Source: Spirochaetaceae bacterium
GTDB lineage: Bacteria > Spirochaetota > Spirochaetia > SZUA-6 > Bin103
Direction: 5' to 3'
Assembly: GCA_028821475.1 (NCBI GenBank)
Contig: JAPPGB010000050.1
Coordinates: forward strand, 32,912-86,985
Length of the DNA: 54,074 nucleotides
Below are positions 37,088 to 46,148 of this stretch, piece by piece; position 1 is the first letter of the stretch, and every line of letters begins with the position of its first letter. A program made the position numbers and the translations under genes. The notes below the pieces were generated by a model. That model had not been told where the DNA came from. It did not search any database and was given only the letters and a program-made list of their open reading frames with translations.

Positions 37088-38047
37088 TCATCCCTTGATC
37101 GATCCTATCAACACGCCTCTCACAAAGTACTTCTGCACGAACGGGTACAGCATCAGCACCGGCACGCTGGCCACCACGATCACCGCGAACTTGATCAGCT
37201 CCCGGAGTTGCGCCTGGGTGGCGTCCGAACCGGCGGATATGGCGAACAGGGTGGCATCCATCGAGTTTACCACCAGGATGTTGCGCAGCACGATCTGTAG
37301 CGGCACCAGCTTCTGATCGTTCAGGTAGATGAACGCCTCGAAGAAGGAGTTCCACTTGTATACGGCATAGAATAGCGTGTTCACCGCGACTATCGCCCCG
37401 GAGATCGGCAGCACCACGTGCCAGAAGAACTGGATGTCGCTGCTGCCGTCGATCTGTGCCGCCTCCAGCAGCTCCTCCGGGACGTTCACCTGGAAGAAGG
37501 TGCGGGTGATGATCACGTTCCAGGCCGCCACCGCGGTGGGGATCAGCATCGCCCAGCGGGTGTTGATCATGCCGGCGTCGCGCACCACCAGGTAGGTGGG
37601 GATGATGCCGCCGTCGAAGATCATCGTGAACACGAACAGGAACATGTAGATGTTGCGGCCGCGGAAGCGGCGCCGTGACACCGGGTAGGCGGCGAGCAGG
37701 GTCAGCGTCACGCTGATGGCGGTGCCGAACACGGTGTAGAAAATGGTGTTGGCGTAGCCGCGCCAGATGGTGGGGTAGTTGTAGACCCGCTCGTATGCGA
37801 TCAGCGAGGGTTCCACCGGCCATAGCCACACCCGGCCCGAGGTGACCGCCGCCGGATTGCTGAACGACGAACTGACGATGTACACCAGCGGGTACAGCAC
37901 CCCCAGCGCGATCACGGTGAGGGCGATCACGTTGCACACGTCGTAGACCTGGTCGGCGCGCGAGCCGCGGATGCGGCGGCGGGTGGTTGGCTGCGCCGGC
38001 GGTGCGGCGCTGGCGCCGGCCGGCCCTGCTGAGACGAGACTGCTCAC
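37088..38047 (-). CDS. Carbohydrate ABC importer permease (YtcP/LplC type)
   Basis: A 319-residue permease with a cytoplasmic N-terminal tail of about 35 residues, six helices, and the EAA loop at about 210-228 (NVPEELLEAAQIDGSSD). The tail end is VLIGSIKG. Start GTG 38047 overlaps the stop of the LplB-type gene by 4 bp (GTGA), so translation is coupled. The binding protein follows 38 bp later. Confidence 0.9.
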   Translation of the reverse strand: MSSLVSAGPAGASAAPPAQPTTRRRIRGSRADQVYDVCNVIALTVIALGVLYPLVYIVSSSFSNPAAVTSGRVWLWPVEPSLIAYERVYNYPTIWRGYANTIFYTVFGTAISVTLTLLAAYPVSRRRFRGRNIYMFLFVFTMIFDGGIIPTYLVVRDAGMINTRWAMLIPTAVAAWNVIITRTFFQVNVPEELLEAAQIDGSSDIQFFWHVVLPISGAIVAVNTLFYAVYKWNSFFEAFIYLNDQKLVPLQIVLRNILVVNSMDATLFAISAGSDATQAQLRELIKFAVIVVASVPVLMLYPFVQKYFVRGVLIGSIKG

Positions 38048-38997
38048 CAGAGACTGGCGCCGCCGAGCCGCTTGGCAATCCAGTTGCCGACCATGATCAG
38101 CGCGAAGTTGATCGCCGAGTTGAACAGGCCGATCGCCGACGCGTAGGAGAAGCGCGGAATGCCGGTCAGCCCAATCTTGTAGACGTAGGTCTGGATCACC
38201 TCGGAGCGTTCGAGATTGAGGTCGTTCTGCATGTTGTAGACCTTCTCGAAGCCGATGTTCATGAGCTGGCCGAGGGTGAGGATGAACAGGATGACGGCGG
38301 TGGGCATGATGCCGGGGATGTCGATGAAGCGGGTGCGCTGCACCTTGGTGGCGCCGTCGATGATCGCCGCCTCGTGCAGCTCGGGGTCGATGCCGGCCAG
38401 CGCGGCCAGGTAGATGATGGTGCCGAAGCCCGAGAACTGCCACACGTGCGACCACACGTAGATCGACTGGAACGCCTCCGGGCGGCCCATGTAGGAGACC
38501 GGCTTCATGCCCAGGGCCAGCATCAGGGGGCCGACCACGCCGACCGAGGTGGACAGGAACTGGATCAGCAGCCCCACCATCACCACCGTGGAGATGAAGT
38601 AGGGGGCGTAGATGACCATCTGCACCGTCTTGCGGAACAGGCGGCTGTTGGCGTTGTTGATCGACAGCGCCAGCAGGATCGGGATCGGGAACGTCGCCGC
38701 CAGCGTGTAGATGCTGAGGAAGAAGGTGTTGCCGACGATACGCCAGAACAGGTAGGACTCGAAGAAGCGCTGGAAGTGGTCCAGCCCCACCCACGGACTG
38801 CCCCAGATGCCCTTGGCGGCGGCGAAGTCCCGGAACGCGATCTGCGCGCCGTACATCGGCAGGTACTTGAAGATGATGAACCAGATCACCGGCAGCGCAA
38901 TGATCAGGTGCAACTGGTAGTCGCGCGCCAACTCGCGCCACAGACGGGAGCGGCGGGCGGATCGTGTGCCGCTGTCAGCCAGGGATTCGGATGCCAT
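38044..38997 (-). CDS. Carbohydrate ABC importer permease (LplB type)
   Basis: A 317-residue LplB-like permease. The first helix is at about 30-50 (LIIALPVIWFIIFKYLPMYG), the EAA loop is at about 213-232 (IDPELHEAAIIDGATKV), and the C-terminus GNWIAKRLGGASLW is typical. It is the first gene of importer operon 2. No ATPase and no dedicated regulator lie next to it. Confidence 0.9.
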   Translation of the reverse strand: MASESLADSGTRSARRSRLWRELARDYQLHLIIALPVIWFIIFKYLPMYGAQIAFRDFAAAKGIWGSPWVGLDHFQRFFESYLFWRIVGNTFFLSIYTLAATFPIPILLALSINNANSRLFRKTVQMVIYAPYFISTVVMVGLLIQFLSTSVGVVGPLMLALGMKPVSYMGRPEAFQSIYVWSHVWQFSGFGTIIYLAALAGIDPELHEAAIIDGATKVQRTRFIDIPGIMPTAVILFILTLGQLMNIGFEKVYNMQNDLNLERSEVIQTYVYKIGLTGIPRFSYASAIGLFNSAINFALIMVGNWIAKRLGGASLW

Positions 38998-39091
38998 CAG
39001 GAAGCGCGCCTACCATACCCACGTCCGCCGGTGGCGTCCAGCCGTCTTGCGCACACACAGCGCACATGGCTCGCACATAGCGCGTCGGGTG

Positions 39092-40168
39092 TCAGCTGCT
39101 GCGGCCTGATCTGCGGACGACTCGCTGAGGCGCAGCGCTTCTTCGTTTGGCGCGCTGCAGGATCGCGCTACGCTTGACGCGGTGCATGATCTCTCGCGTG
39201 AGTTCTTCGAAGTCGTGGAACGCGTCGCGCGAGGCTGCCGCATGGCTGCCGATGGCGCCGTCCGCCGGGGCCAGCGCGAAGATGGGTTTACGGGCTTCCT
39301 GGGCAAGGGGAACAAGGCTCCGGTAGTGCTTGACCGTCGCGATAGCGTTTCTATCGGTGTCGGCGTCACCTGTCTCTGACGTGCGCCGCTCGTCCAGGAC
39401 TCGTGCTGAGTATTCGGCAGGCATCTGTCTCGCCCACCGGTCGTAGGCCTTGACCGGACGGTTCAGGCGCACACCGTGTTGTTGGATGAGATAGCCGATT
39501 GGGGCCATGTGCCCCGCTGGCAGTCGGAAGGAAGGACACTCCCAGTTATGCCTCCGCTTCTTCCAATCGGACCGCCAATGCCGGAGGGCAGGCCCCAGGT
39601 TGCGCAGCCCCTGGCGCGAAAACAGGTCGGCGGCGAGCGGTACGATTACGAAGTCGGTGGCGATGAGGGCCGAACGGTTTATGGCTCCCAGGCTGGGGCC
39701 GACGTCAACCAGCACAATGCTCGCTTCAGACCGCCGGGCACCTGTCTGAATAACCTGCCAGAACGAGGTGATCACCCGAAACGGTCGATATAGATTCTGG
39801 CTTCCCAGGCAATTCGGCCACTCCGAAGAGAGAAGATCTTCGAATCCCGATAGCGCAAGGTCACCTGGAAGAAAGAACAGCTCATGTGCAATCCGAAGCA
39901 GCCTCGGTTCGCGGATGTCGCCGACCTCGGTGAGAGGCTGAACGCACTGATAGATAGTGTTTCCGCGATCGCCACCATCGGTGTCCCAGAGCTTCTCAAG
40001 ACGCGTTTCTCCGAGAAACGCAGCGGTCAGATTTGCTTGCGGGTCGAGGTCTACAACCAGAACAGCGTGCCCGAGTTCCTCGAGCATCCACGAAACATGG
40101 TAGACCAGCGATGTCTTACCCACTCCCCCCTTGTTGTTGAAGAAAGTGAGAACCGGTGTAGTGCTCAT
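39092..40168 (-). CDS. ParA/MinD-family ATPase
   Basis: A 358-residue ATPase of the ParA type. The deviant Walker A is NNKGGVGKTS at 11-20, with switch region VVDLDPQANLT near 40 and Walker B-like IVLVDVGPSLGAINR near 165. The last 25 residues are strongly basic (KRAKRRSAAPQRVVRRSGR-like), which may bind DNA. No ParB or centromere-like repeats are adjacent. The ATG at 40168 overlaps the stop of the AlbA/RecG-like gene by 4 bp, so the two form a functional pair by design. This suggests an accessory module rather than chromosome partition. Confidence 0.85.
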   Translation of the reverse strand: MSTTPVLTFFNNKGGVGKTSLVYHVSWMLEELGHAVLVVDLDPQANLTAAFLGETRLEKLWDTDGGDRGNTIYQCVQPLTEVGDIREPRLLRIAHELFFLPGDLALSGFEDLLSSEWPNCLGSQNLYRPFRVITSFWQVIQTGARRSEASIVLVDVGPSLGAINRSALIATDFVIVPLAADLFSRQGLRNLGPALRHWRSDWKKRRHNWECPSFRLPAGHMAPIGYLIQQHGVRLNRPVKAYDRWARQMPAEYSARVLDERRTSETGDADTDRNAIATVKHYRSLVPLAQEARKPIFALAPADGAIGSHAAASRDAFHDFEELTREIMHRVKRSAILQRAKRRSAAPQRVVRRSGRSS

Positions 40169-41123
40169 GGTCTGGCCCACACCGTGCAACTGACCCAGTT
40201 CGACTCGACTGCGAAACTCGGCTCTCGTTGGCCATTCTCCTGCAGGTGTCGTCTGGCACTTGGTATGCCCGCGCCATAGCGCTGCACCAATCCCAGAACG
40301 CGCATCGCCTCTGCCAGGATCGGGTTGCGGTAGTCGACCAGTCCGGGCCGTCCGAAGTTGGCCACGGAAACCGCACCGTACGGTCCGCCAGGACTGGTGA
40401 TCTCGACACGGTCGTCGAACCAATAGACGTGCACGGGGCTGTTCGTACCCTCGTAGGTCCGATGCATGATGGCGTTGCGCGCAAGCTGCTGCAACGCCGG
40501 CAGCGGATAGGTCGGCGTGCGTATCTCCCGCTCGGCAAAGGTAAAGTCGACGGCGGTCCGGTTGTGAGCTACCAGCTTGTCATCGAGCCGGGTGACGAGG
40601 TTCACGAGCGGGCCGTCACAGAGGGCTTCGTCGGTCACCGGGTTGCTCAGGTCCCTCCCGGCGACGCGAAGGAACTGCACGTAGGCGCCCGGGAGGAACT
40701 CGCGAGGGTTCTTCCCCAGGACCAGAATGCCGGCGATTGTCGGTGTGGGGCTGTCGTCGGAGCCGATCATCTTCATGGCAGCGAGCCTCTGCTCGATGGT
40801 ACGCTCATTTTCGGCAAGAGTCGCGGCGTCGACGGCGAGTGGCAGATACTCCTCGTCGAAGCGCCGCAGATCGAGATCGTCAATGCTCGCTGTCGGAATC
40901 GGGATGGCGTCGAAGTGCGGATCACGATAGCGGCGCTTCTCGTTCAGAATCCGTTCATCCTGCAAAGTAGCGACGTCTCTCCGCGGCCCGGTCCGAACGC
41001 GCACACTGCTTGCCGGATTTTCGTCGGTGCGTCTCCTTGCATCGACTCCTTGCGCTCGACAAGGTCCGACTCAAGGGCCGTGAGCATCGCTTCGAGCTGG
41101 AGGTCCGAGTATGGTGCCGTCAT
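40165..41123 (-). pseudogene. AlbA/RecG-like ATP-binding protein gene with internal deletion
   Basis: The 5' part (41123 to about 40995) encodes the start of an AlbA_2-type domain, with LESDLVERKESMQGDAPTKI then RQAVCAF. The sequence then jumps, in another frame, to VRTGPRRDVATLQDERILNE and continues intact to 40165 (RFDEEYLPL, a GHKL-like part with LARNAIMHRTYEG, and ITSPGGPYG). In family members several tens of residues separate these blocks. So a deletion removed the middle of the AlbA domain and shifted frame. The C-terminal 279 residues could still be made from GTG 41004. It overlaps the ParA gene by ATGA. Confidence 0.7.
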
Positions 41124-41178
41124 CCGGTCAGTTGAAGACCTCCAATTGGTGTGGCATGAAGCGAAGCGCTCGCCTGGG

Positions 41179-42519
41179 CTACGCGTTCGCGCGTGCCACC
41201 TGTGGCGGACCGTCGTATTCGATGCGCGCACCGAGCCGCCCGTAGGTTTCGAAGATAGTCGGGTAGCGGCGGCGCAACAGGTCGACGCCGTGGATCACGG
41301 TCTCCACCGGGTCGGCGAGCGCCGCAAGGAACAGCGCCTTGGTGCCCTGAATGATGTTGGGCGCGACGATCTCGCCGCCGCGGAACCTGATTGCCGGGTC
41401 ACGCACCATGATGCGGTGCGGGTCGGAGATCAGGATTTCCCCGCCCAGGTAGTTGAGTTCGCGCACGTAGTCGAAGCCGGACTCGTACATCCAGTTCTGA
41501 AACAGCATCGCCCCGGAGCTCTTGCACGCCAGGGTCACCATCACGGGCAGCACGTCCACCGGAAAGCCCGGCCACGGCCGCACCACCAGTTTGGGCAGCT
41601 CCGGACCCGCCTGCGGCAGCAACTCGGATTGGATGCTCAGGGCCTCGGGGGCGGACACGAGCAGGTCGTCGCCGGAGGGCTCCAACTCGACTCCGAAGGC
41701 GCGGAACCAGTGCGCCATGCCGCCGATCAGGTGGGGTGCGTTGCCGCCGCGGATGGTCAACTCGCCGCCGGTCACCGCTGCCGCGGTAATGCTGCCGGCG
41801 ATGTCCACGTAGTCGGGTCCCGCCTCGAATTCGGCTGCGGCAAGCGGCCGGCCGGGGCCGTGGACGGTGAGCCGGTTGGTGCCCTCGCCGTCCACGCCCA
41901 CGCCCATGCGGCGCAGCAGGCGCAGCACTTCCACAACGTGCGGTTCGCACGCCGGGTCCCGGATGGTGACCGAGAAGCCGTTTCCTGCGGTGTACAGGGC
42001 GAGGGCCAGGGTAGCTGAGACGCTCGCTTCGACCAGCCAGATGTCGTAGTGGGCCTGGTGGCGCCGCGGCGCGGTCAGCAGCACCGAGCCGTCGCGCTGC
42101 TCGACGCTCACGCCCAGCTTGCGGAAGCCGTCCAGGTGCGCGGTAACGGCGCGGTAGCCCAGCTCGCAGCCACCCGGCAGCGGCATCTCCACGGCGCCCA
42201 GGCGTGCCAGCAGCGGCCCGGTAAGCGCGAACGCGCCGCGCAACCGGCGCCCCATGGCCGGGTCGATCGCCTGCGCCCGGATTTCCGACGGATCGACGTG
42301 GATGGCGCCGTCGCCGGCCGGCGTCACGTCGGCGCCGAGCCGGGTCAGGATCTCCAGGTAGGTGTGCACGTCGAGCGTATCGGGGAGTGCCTTGAGCGTG
42401 AGGCCGCCTCCCGCCAGCGCCGCCGCCGGCAGCGCGCCCATCAGGGCGTTCTTGTTGGGTATGGGCGTAACTTCGCCGGCCAGCGGAACGCCGCCGTTGA
42501 TCCGAAAGGTACCGGTCAC
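41179..42519 (-). CDS. MurA-like UDP-N-acetylglucosamine enolpyruvyl transferase
   Basis: A 446-residue EPSP-synthase-superfamily protein. It keeps the MurA landmarks: Lys23-Asn24 in PNKNALMG, and the catalytic Cys at 118 in PGGCELGYRAVTAHLDGF. A late region, YESGFDYVRELNYLGGEI, corresponds to the usual FENRF...EL.R.GA segment. MurA adds enolpyruvate to UDP-GlcNAc as the first step of peptidoglycan synthesis. The protein is clearly divergent from textbook MurA, so it may be a second paralogue with an altered substrate. It is a single gene. Confidence 0.75.
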   Translation of the reverse strand: MTGTFRINGGVPLAGEVTPIPNKNALMGALPAAALAGGGLTLKALPDTLDVHTYLEILTRLGADVTPAGDGAIHVDPSEIRAQAIDPAMGRRLRGAFALTGPLLARLGAVEMPLPGGCELGYRAVTAHLDGFRKLGVSVEQRDGSVLLTAPRRHQAHYDIWLVEASVSATLALALYTAGNGFSVTIRDPACEPHVVEVLRLLRRMGVGVDGEGTNRLTVHGPGRPLAAAEFEAGPDYVDIAGSITAAAVTGGELTIRGGNAPHLIGGMAHWFRAFGVELEPSGDDLLVSAPEALSIQSELLPQAGPELPKLVVRPWPGFPVDVLPVMVTLACKSSGAMLFQNWMYESGFDYVRELNYLGGEILISDPHRIMVRDPAIRFRGGEIVAPNIIQGTKALFLAALADPVETVIHGVDLLRRRYPTIFETYGRLGARIEYDGPPQVARANA

Positions 42520-42593
42520 CGAGTCCTACTCACGCGACCCAGTGTAGCCCGAACGCCCGCATCGGCTCCAGGGGGCCATCCGGTCACCCCCGG

Positions 42594-42890
42594 TCAGGAT
42601 GCCTTGCGCACCGTGGAAGCAGGCTGGACGCCATTGATGAGCCGCTGTCTGTCTCGCGCCAGCTTGCGAAAATCGCACTCCACTTGAATCCCGTGCCAGA
42701 ATTGGTCGGACTGGCCGAAGAAGGCACCGAAGCGAATGGACATGGCCGGCGTAATCGAGCGCCGGCCATGCACAATTTCATTGATCGCGCGAGGAGCCAC
42801 GCCGATTGCGCGGCTCATCGCGTTCTGGGAGATTCCCATCGGCTTGAGGTATTCCTCAAGAAGGATCTCCCCAGGTGTTGGAATGCTCAT
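42594..42890 (-). CDS. HigA-type antitoxin / XRE regulator without visible toxin partner
   Basis: A 98-residue HigA-family protein. It opens [20 protein letters not shown] and continues with the helix-turn-helix [20 protein letters not shown] and then [20 protein letters not shown], the classic HigA pattern. In most systems a HigB toxin gene lies directly upstream. Here the upstream gene is an IolG-like dehydrogenase, whose stop overlaps this ATG by 4 bp. It is therefore orphan and coupled to a metabolic gene. The protein looks intact. Confidence 0.87.
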   Translation of the reverse strand: MSIPTPGEILLEEYLKPMGISQNAMSRAIGVAPRAINEIVHGRRSITPAMSIRFGAFFGQSDQFWHGIQVECDFRKLARDRQRLINGVQPASTVRKAS

Positions 42891-43912
42891 TGAGGCGACT
42901 CGTTGGCGGTTGGCGGGATGGGGATGGTGGTGCCGGTGGCGAGGGACTGGTTGGCGGCTTCGGCCAGAATGAGGGCGCGGTGGCCGTCTTCGAAGGTCAC
43001 CGAAGGCTCCCGTCCGGTCGCGACGGCGTCGACGAAGTCGGCAAGCTGGGACTGGTAGGCGGGCGCGTAGCGGTCGATGAAGAAGCGGCGCAGCGGTGCC
43101 GGGGCGCCGGCGCTGGTGGCAGAGTAGCGGCGCACCTGGTCCTGGAGGTGGTTGGTGGAACACACCATGCCGTCGCTGCCGTGCGCCTCGAGGCGCTGAT
43201 CGTAGCCGTACACCGCCTGCCGCGAGCAGTTGATGTGGCACTGCATGCCGGACGCGGTGGTCATCAGTACCATCGCGGTGTCGACGTCGCCGAGTTCGGT
43301 GAGCTCGGGGGTAATCATCACGCTGCCGGCCGCGGTGATGGTGACCGGTTCCTCGCCGAGCACGAAGCGCGCGAGGTCGAAGTCGTGGATCATCATGTCC
43401 CGGAACAGGCCGCCGGATACCCGAACGTAGGACAGCGGGGGCGGCTCCGGATCGCGGCTGGTGATGATCACCTGGTGCAGGTCGCCGATGTCGCCCGCCG
43501 CCACGCGGTCGCGCACGCCGCGGTGGGAGGCGTCGTAGCGGCGGTTGAAGCCGATCTGAATCGGCACGCCGCGGTCGCGTACCTGCTCCCAGCACGCCTC
43601 CACCCGCTGCATGCTCAGGTCGATCGGCTTTTCGCAGAACACCGCCTTGCCGGCCTGCGCGGCGGCGACGATCAGGTCGACGTGGGTGTCGGTGGAAGAG
43701 GCGATCAGCACCGCGTCGATGCCGGCCGACAGCGCGGCTTGCACGGTGTCGGCCACGGTCGCGCCGTGCTGATCCGCCGTCGCACGCGCCGCACCCGGAA
43801 CCGGGTCGTACACGCAGACCAGGCGCGCACCCGCGCACGCCGCCAAGTGCCGGGCGTGCATCGTACCGATGCGCCCCGCACCGAAGAGGGCAAAACGAAC
43901 CATCGCCGCCAT
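42887..43912 (-). CDS. Inositol 2-dehydrogenase-like Gfo/Idh/MocA oxidoreductase
   Basis: A 341-residue protein with the Rossmann motif [15 protein letters not shown] near the start and the catalytic Lys region [16 protein letters not shown] near 95. The IolG-like segment [16 protein letters not shown] is followed by [17 protein letters not shown], with the Asp-His pair used in catalysis. It probably oxidises myo-inositol or a related cyclitol. Start is either ATG 43912 or ATG 43903; neither has a strong ribosome site. It is translationally coupled to the HigA-like gene. Confidence 0.87.
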   Translation of the reverse strand: MAAMVRFALFGAGRIGTMHARHLAACAGARLVCVYDPVPGAARATADQHGATVADTVQAALSAGIDAVLIASSTDTHVDLIVAAAQAGKAVFCEKPIDLSMQRVEACWEQVRDRGVPIQIGFNRRYDASHRGVRDRVAAGDIGDLHQVIITSRDPEPPPLSYVRVSGGLFRDMMIHDFDLARFVLGEEPVTITAAGSVMITPELTELGDVDTAMVLMTTASGMQCHINCSRQAVYGYDQRLEAHGSDGMVCSTNHLQDQVRRYSATSAGAPAPLRRFFIDRYAPAYQSQLADFVDAVATGREPSVTFEDGHRALILAEAANQSLATGTTIPIPPTANESPQ

Positions 43913-44010
43913 ACTACCAGCCCGGACCAGCTTCGGCACCAGCCGCTGATCCCACTCGTGTGGCGGTAGATCAGGCCCCACGCACCGATCCGGCGTGCCG
44001 GGGCCCGCGG

Positions 44011-44281
44011 TCACGGTACATCCCGGTAGGCGTGAGACGGGAAGTGTGGCGGCGCGACCAGGGCTGTTGCAGTTATGTCGACCGCCACAGCGGGCGGCGC
44101 TGCGCGGCTCTCGCTACCGGCTGGAGATTGACCATGTCGTGCCGTTCGCGCTTGGCGGCGCTGCCGAGCTGTCGAACCTCAGATTTTTCGTTGCAATGCT
44201 CACCACAAGTTACGCCACGCTCAGCGCCATGGCTACTGTGAGGGTGTGCCGACTGAAGCATGCGGCGGGGTCTCCGGTTAG
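44011..44281 (+). pseudogene. HNH endonuclease gene fragment broken by frameshifts
   Basis: Three frames carry consecutive parts of one HNH domain. They are SRYIPVGVRREVWRRDQGCC (from 44011), GSRYRLEIDHVVPFALGG (from 44106, with the DH of the motif), and CNAHHKLRHAQRHG (from 44192, the second half). At least two indels separate them. The final frame ends at 44281. It is not functional as written and lies between the inositol-dehydrogenase-like and S66 peptidase genes. Confidence 0.7.
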
Positions 44282-45348
44282 GTCACCGCGGCCTCGGGGA
44301 TCGACAGCTCACGGCGCCCGGAGTCGATGCGGACGCGTACGCCCAGCGGAAGCACCATCATCGGATCGGTGTGGCCAAAGTCCATGTTGCTGACGATGGG
44401 CAACTCGCCCAGTCCGTACTCTTCGCGCACGGTACGGCAAAGGGTGTCCGCGTATCCAGGGAACAGCGTCGGGTCCAGTTGCCCGCCCGGCCGGCCCAGG
44501 AGAACCCCGGCCAGTGGCTGCAGACACCCCATCGCCGCCAACGAGCGAATGAACCGTCTCAGCATCTCCGGCGTCGGTGCCTCTTCCGACGTCTCCAAAA
44601 ACAGGATGGCGCCGTCCAAAGACTCGGCAGAGGGAAATACCGGCGTCCCGCGGAGCCAGTCCAATACTTCGACACAGCCGCCGAACAACGTGCCCTCCAC
44701 CACACCCTCTTGCTGGTGGAAGACCCAGCCGGTGCACGGATTCAGCTTGCGTGCCACAGACTGACACGAGGGATCCGCCCAGTCCAGATGTTCGACGGTC
44801 CATCCGCTCTCATTTGGCGGCAGCAGGCCGCTCGGGTCGGCGTCGAACAGCGTTCTGCGGACGGAATCCACCATGTAGGGGAACATGCCCGCGTTCTCCG
44901 CGAACCCCGCCATGAACGACGGGCCGTAGAAGGACGCCAGCCCGGCCTTGCGGCAGACGCAATGCATAACCGTCGTGTCCGAATATCCCATGAACACCTT
45001 GGGGTTTTCCCGTATCACGTTCAGATCGAGATACGGCAGAAGACGGATCGAATCGTCGCCGCCGATCGTGGCGATGACGCCGTCGACGCCCGGGTCGGCA
45101 AATGCCGCCATCAGGTCATCCGCACGCGCTCGCGGGTTGCGGTCAAGCCAGTCGGCATCGCGCAGGGCGTGTGCGGTCTCCGTCACGGCGACCCCGAACT
45201 CCTCCTCGAACTGGCGCTTGCCGGCGGCGTAGCGGTGCGGGAACGCTCCCGGTCCGCCCCAGGACAGAGACACGGCTGCGACGCGGCCGCCCCGCCTCAA
45301 TCGTTTGGGTTTGATCGTTTGCACGGCTGGAATGTACCAGGGGAGCAT
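44278..45348 (-). CDS. S66-family peptidase (LD-carboxypeptidase / MccF-like)
   Basis: A 356-residue serine peptidase of family S66. The nucleophile Ser lies in MGYSDTTVMHC near residue 115. The glutamate and histidine of the triad are expected in LFLETSEEAPTPEM and NMDFGHTDPMMVLPLG. Members either trim tetrapeptides in peptidoglycan recycling (LdcA) or detoxify microcin C-like compounds (MccF). The long loop GWVFHQQEGVVEGTLFGGC is more like the MccF group. The ATG at 45348 lacks a clear ribosome site, and GTG 45324 is an alternative. It diverges from the PIG-L gene. Confidence 0.85.
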   Translation of the reverse strand: MLPWYIPAVQTIKPKRLRRGGRVAAVSLSWGGPGAFPHRYAAGKRQFEEEFGVAVTETAHALRDADWLDRNPRARADDLMAAFADPGVDGVIATIGGDDSIRLLPYLDLNVIRENPKVFMGYSDTTVMHCVCRKAGLASFYGPSFMAGFAENAGMFPYMVDSVRRTLFDADPSGLLPPNESGWTVEHLDWADPSCQSVARKLNPCTGWVFHQQEGVVEGTLFGGCVEVLDWLRGTPVFPSAESLDGAILFLETSEEAPTPEMLRRFIRSLAAMGCLQPLAGVLLGRPGGQLDPTLFPGYADTLCRTVREEYGLGELPIVSNMDFGHTDPMMVLPLGVRVRIDSGRRELSIPEAAVT

Positions 45349-45467
45349 GATCCACGACGAGCCGACTCGGCAGCCGAGTGGCGTCCGCACTACGGTGGGA
45401 GGTGGTGGTAGCGGCGGCGCAGCGGTCCCGGTAAGCTGTGGCCGTGTCCGATACGCAACGCACCCCA

Positions 45468-46148
45468 ATGACGATTCTTGCCTGCTTTCCCCACGCCGAC
45501 GACGAGATGAGCGTGCTCGGTACCATCCTCAACCACCTGGCGCGCGGCGACCGGGTGGTGCTCGCCTGGGCCACGCGCGGCGAAATGACCTCGCTGTTCG
45601 GCGACAAGCCGATGGACGAGATCGTCGTCGAGCGCAAGCGCCACACCGACGAGGTGGCGCGCATCATCGGCTGCGAGATCCGCCAGCTCGCGTTCCCGGA
45701 CGCCCACATCGGGCGCTCCCACGAGGAGGGACTGGAGCTGGCCCGGCTGGTGGCCGACGTGCGGCCCGACGCCATCGTGACCTGGAACTTCCTGCGCGGC
45801 CACCCCGACCACCGCAACCTGGGCCAGCTCATGCAGGATGCGGTGACCTACGCCCGGCTGCCGCGCATGGTGGCCCCGCTGCCGGCGCACCGCCCCCAGC
45901 AGTTGGCCTTTTTCACCTACTTCGACGACGCCAGCCCGTTTCCCCCGTTCTACGTCGACATCACCCCGCACATGGACAAGATCCAGGAGGTGATGGAGCT
46001 ATACGCCACGGTCTACAACTGGGAGAACGCCGCGGACAACCTGCGCAAGCGGCGCGCCGCGGTGGGCCGGGAGTGCGGCGTCGAGTACGCCGAGAAGTTC
46101 AACGTGATGGTGGGCCCGCGCTCCGCCGCTACCTACTTGCTGTCCTGA
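45468..46148 (+). CDS. PIG-L family deacetylase
   Basis: A 226-residue LmbE/PIG-L zinc deacetylase. The metal motif is FPHADDE at 6-12 (usual AHPDDE), and the second motif is GHPDHRNLG near 122. These enzymes remove acetyl groups from N-acetylglucosamine-type sugars. The frame is open from GTG 45438, which would add ten residues; I prefer the ATG because similarity begins at once. Its 3' end overlaps the convergent aminotransferase gene by 16 bp. Confidence 0.87.
   Translation: MTILACFPHADDEMSVLGTILNHLARGDRVVLAWATRGEMTSLFGDKPMDEIVVERKRHTDEVARIIGCEIRQLAFPDAHIGRSHEEGLELARLVADVRPDAIVTWNFLRGHPDHRNLGQLMQDAVTYARLPRMVAPLPAHRPQQLAFFTYFDDASPFPPFYVDITPHMDKIQEVMELYATVYNWENAADNLRKRRAAVGRECGVEYAEKFNVMVGPRSAATYLLS

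Noticed and set aside
35385-38078. An 897-codon frame that would fuse a long N-terminal part to binding protein 2
   Set aside because: The extra part lies over the permease gene in another frame. The signal peptide and the GGAGGAGG site at 37049 fix the real start.
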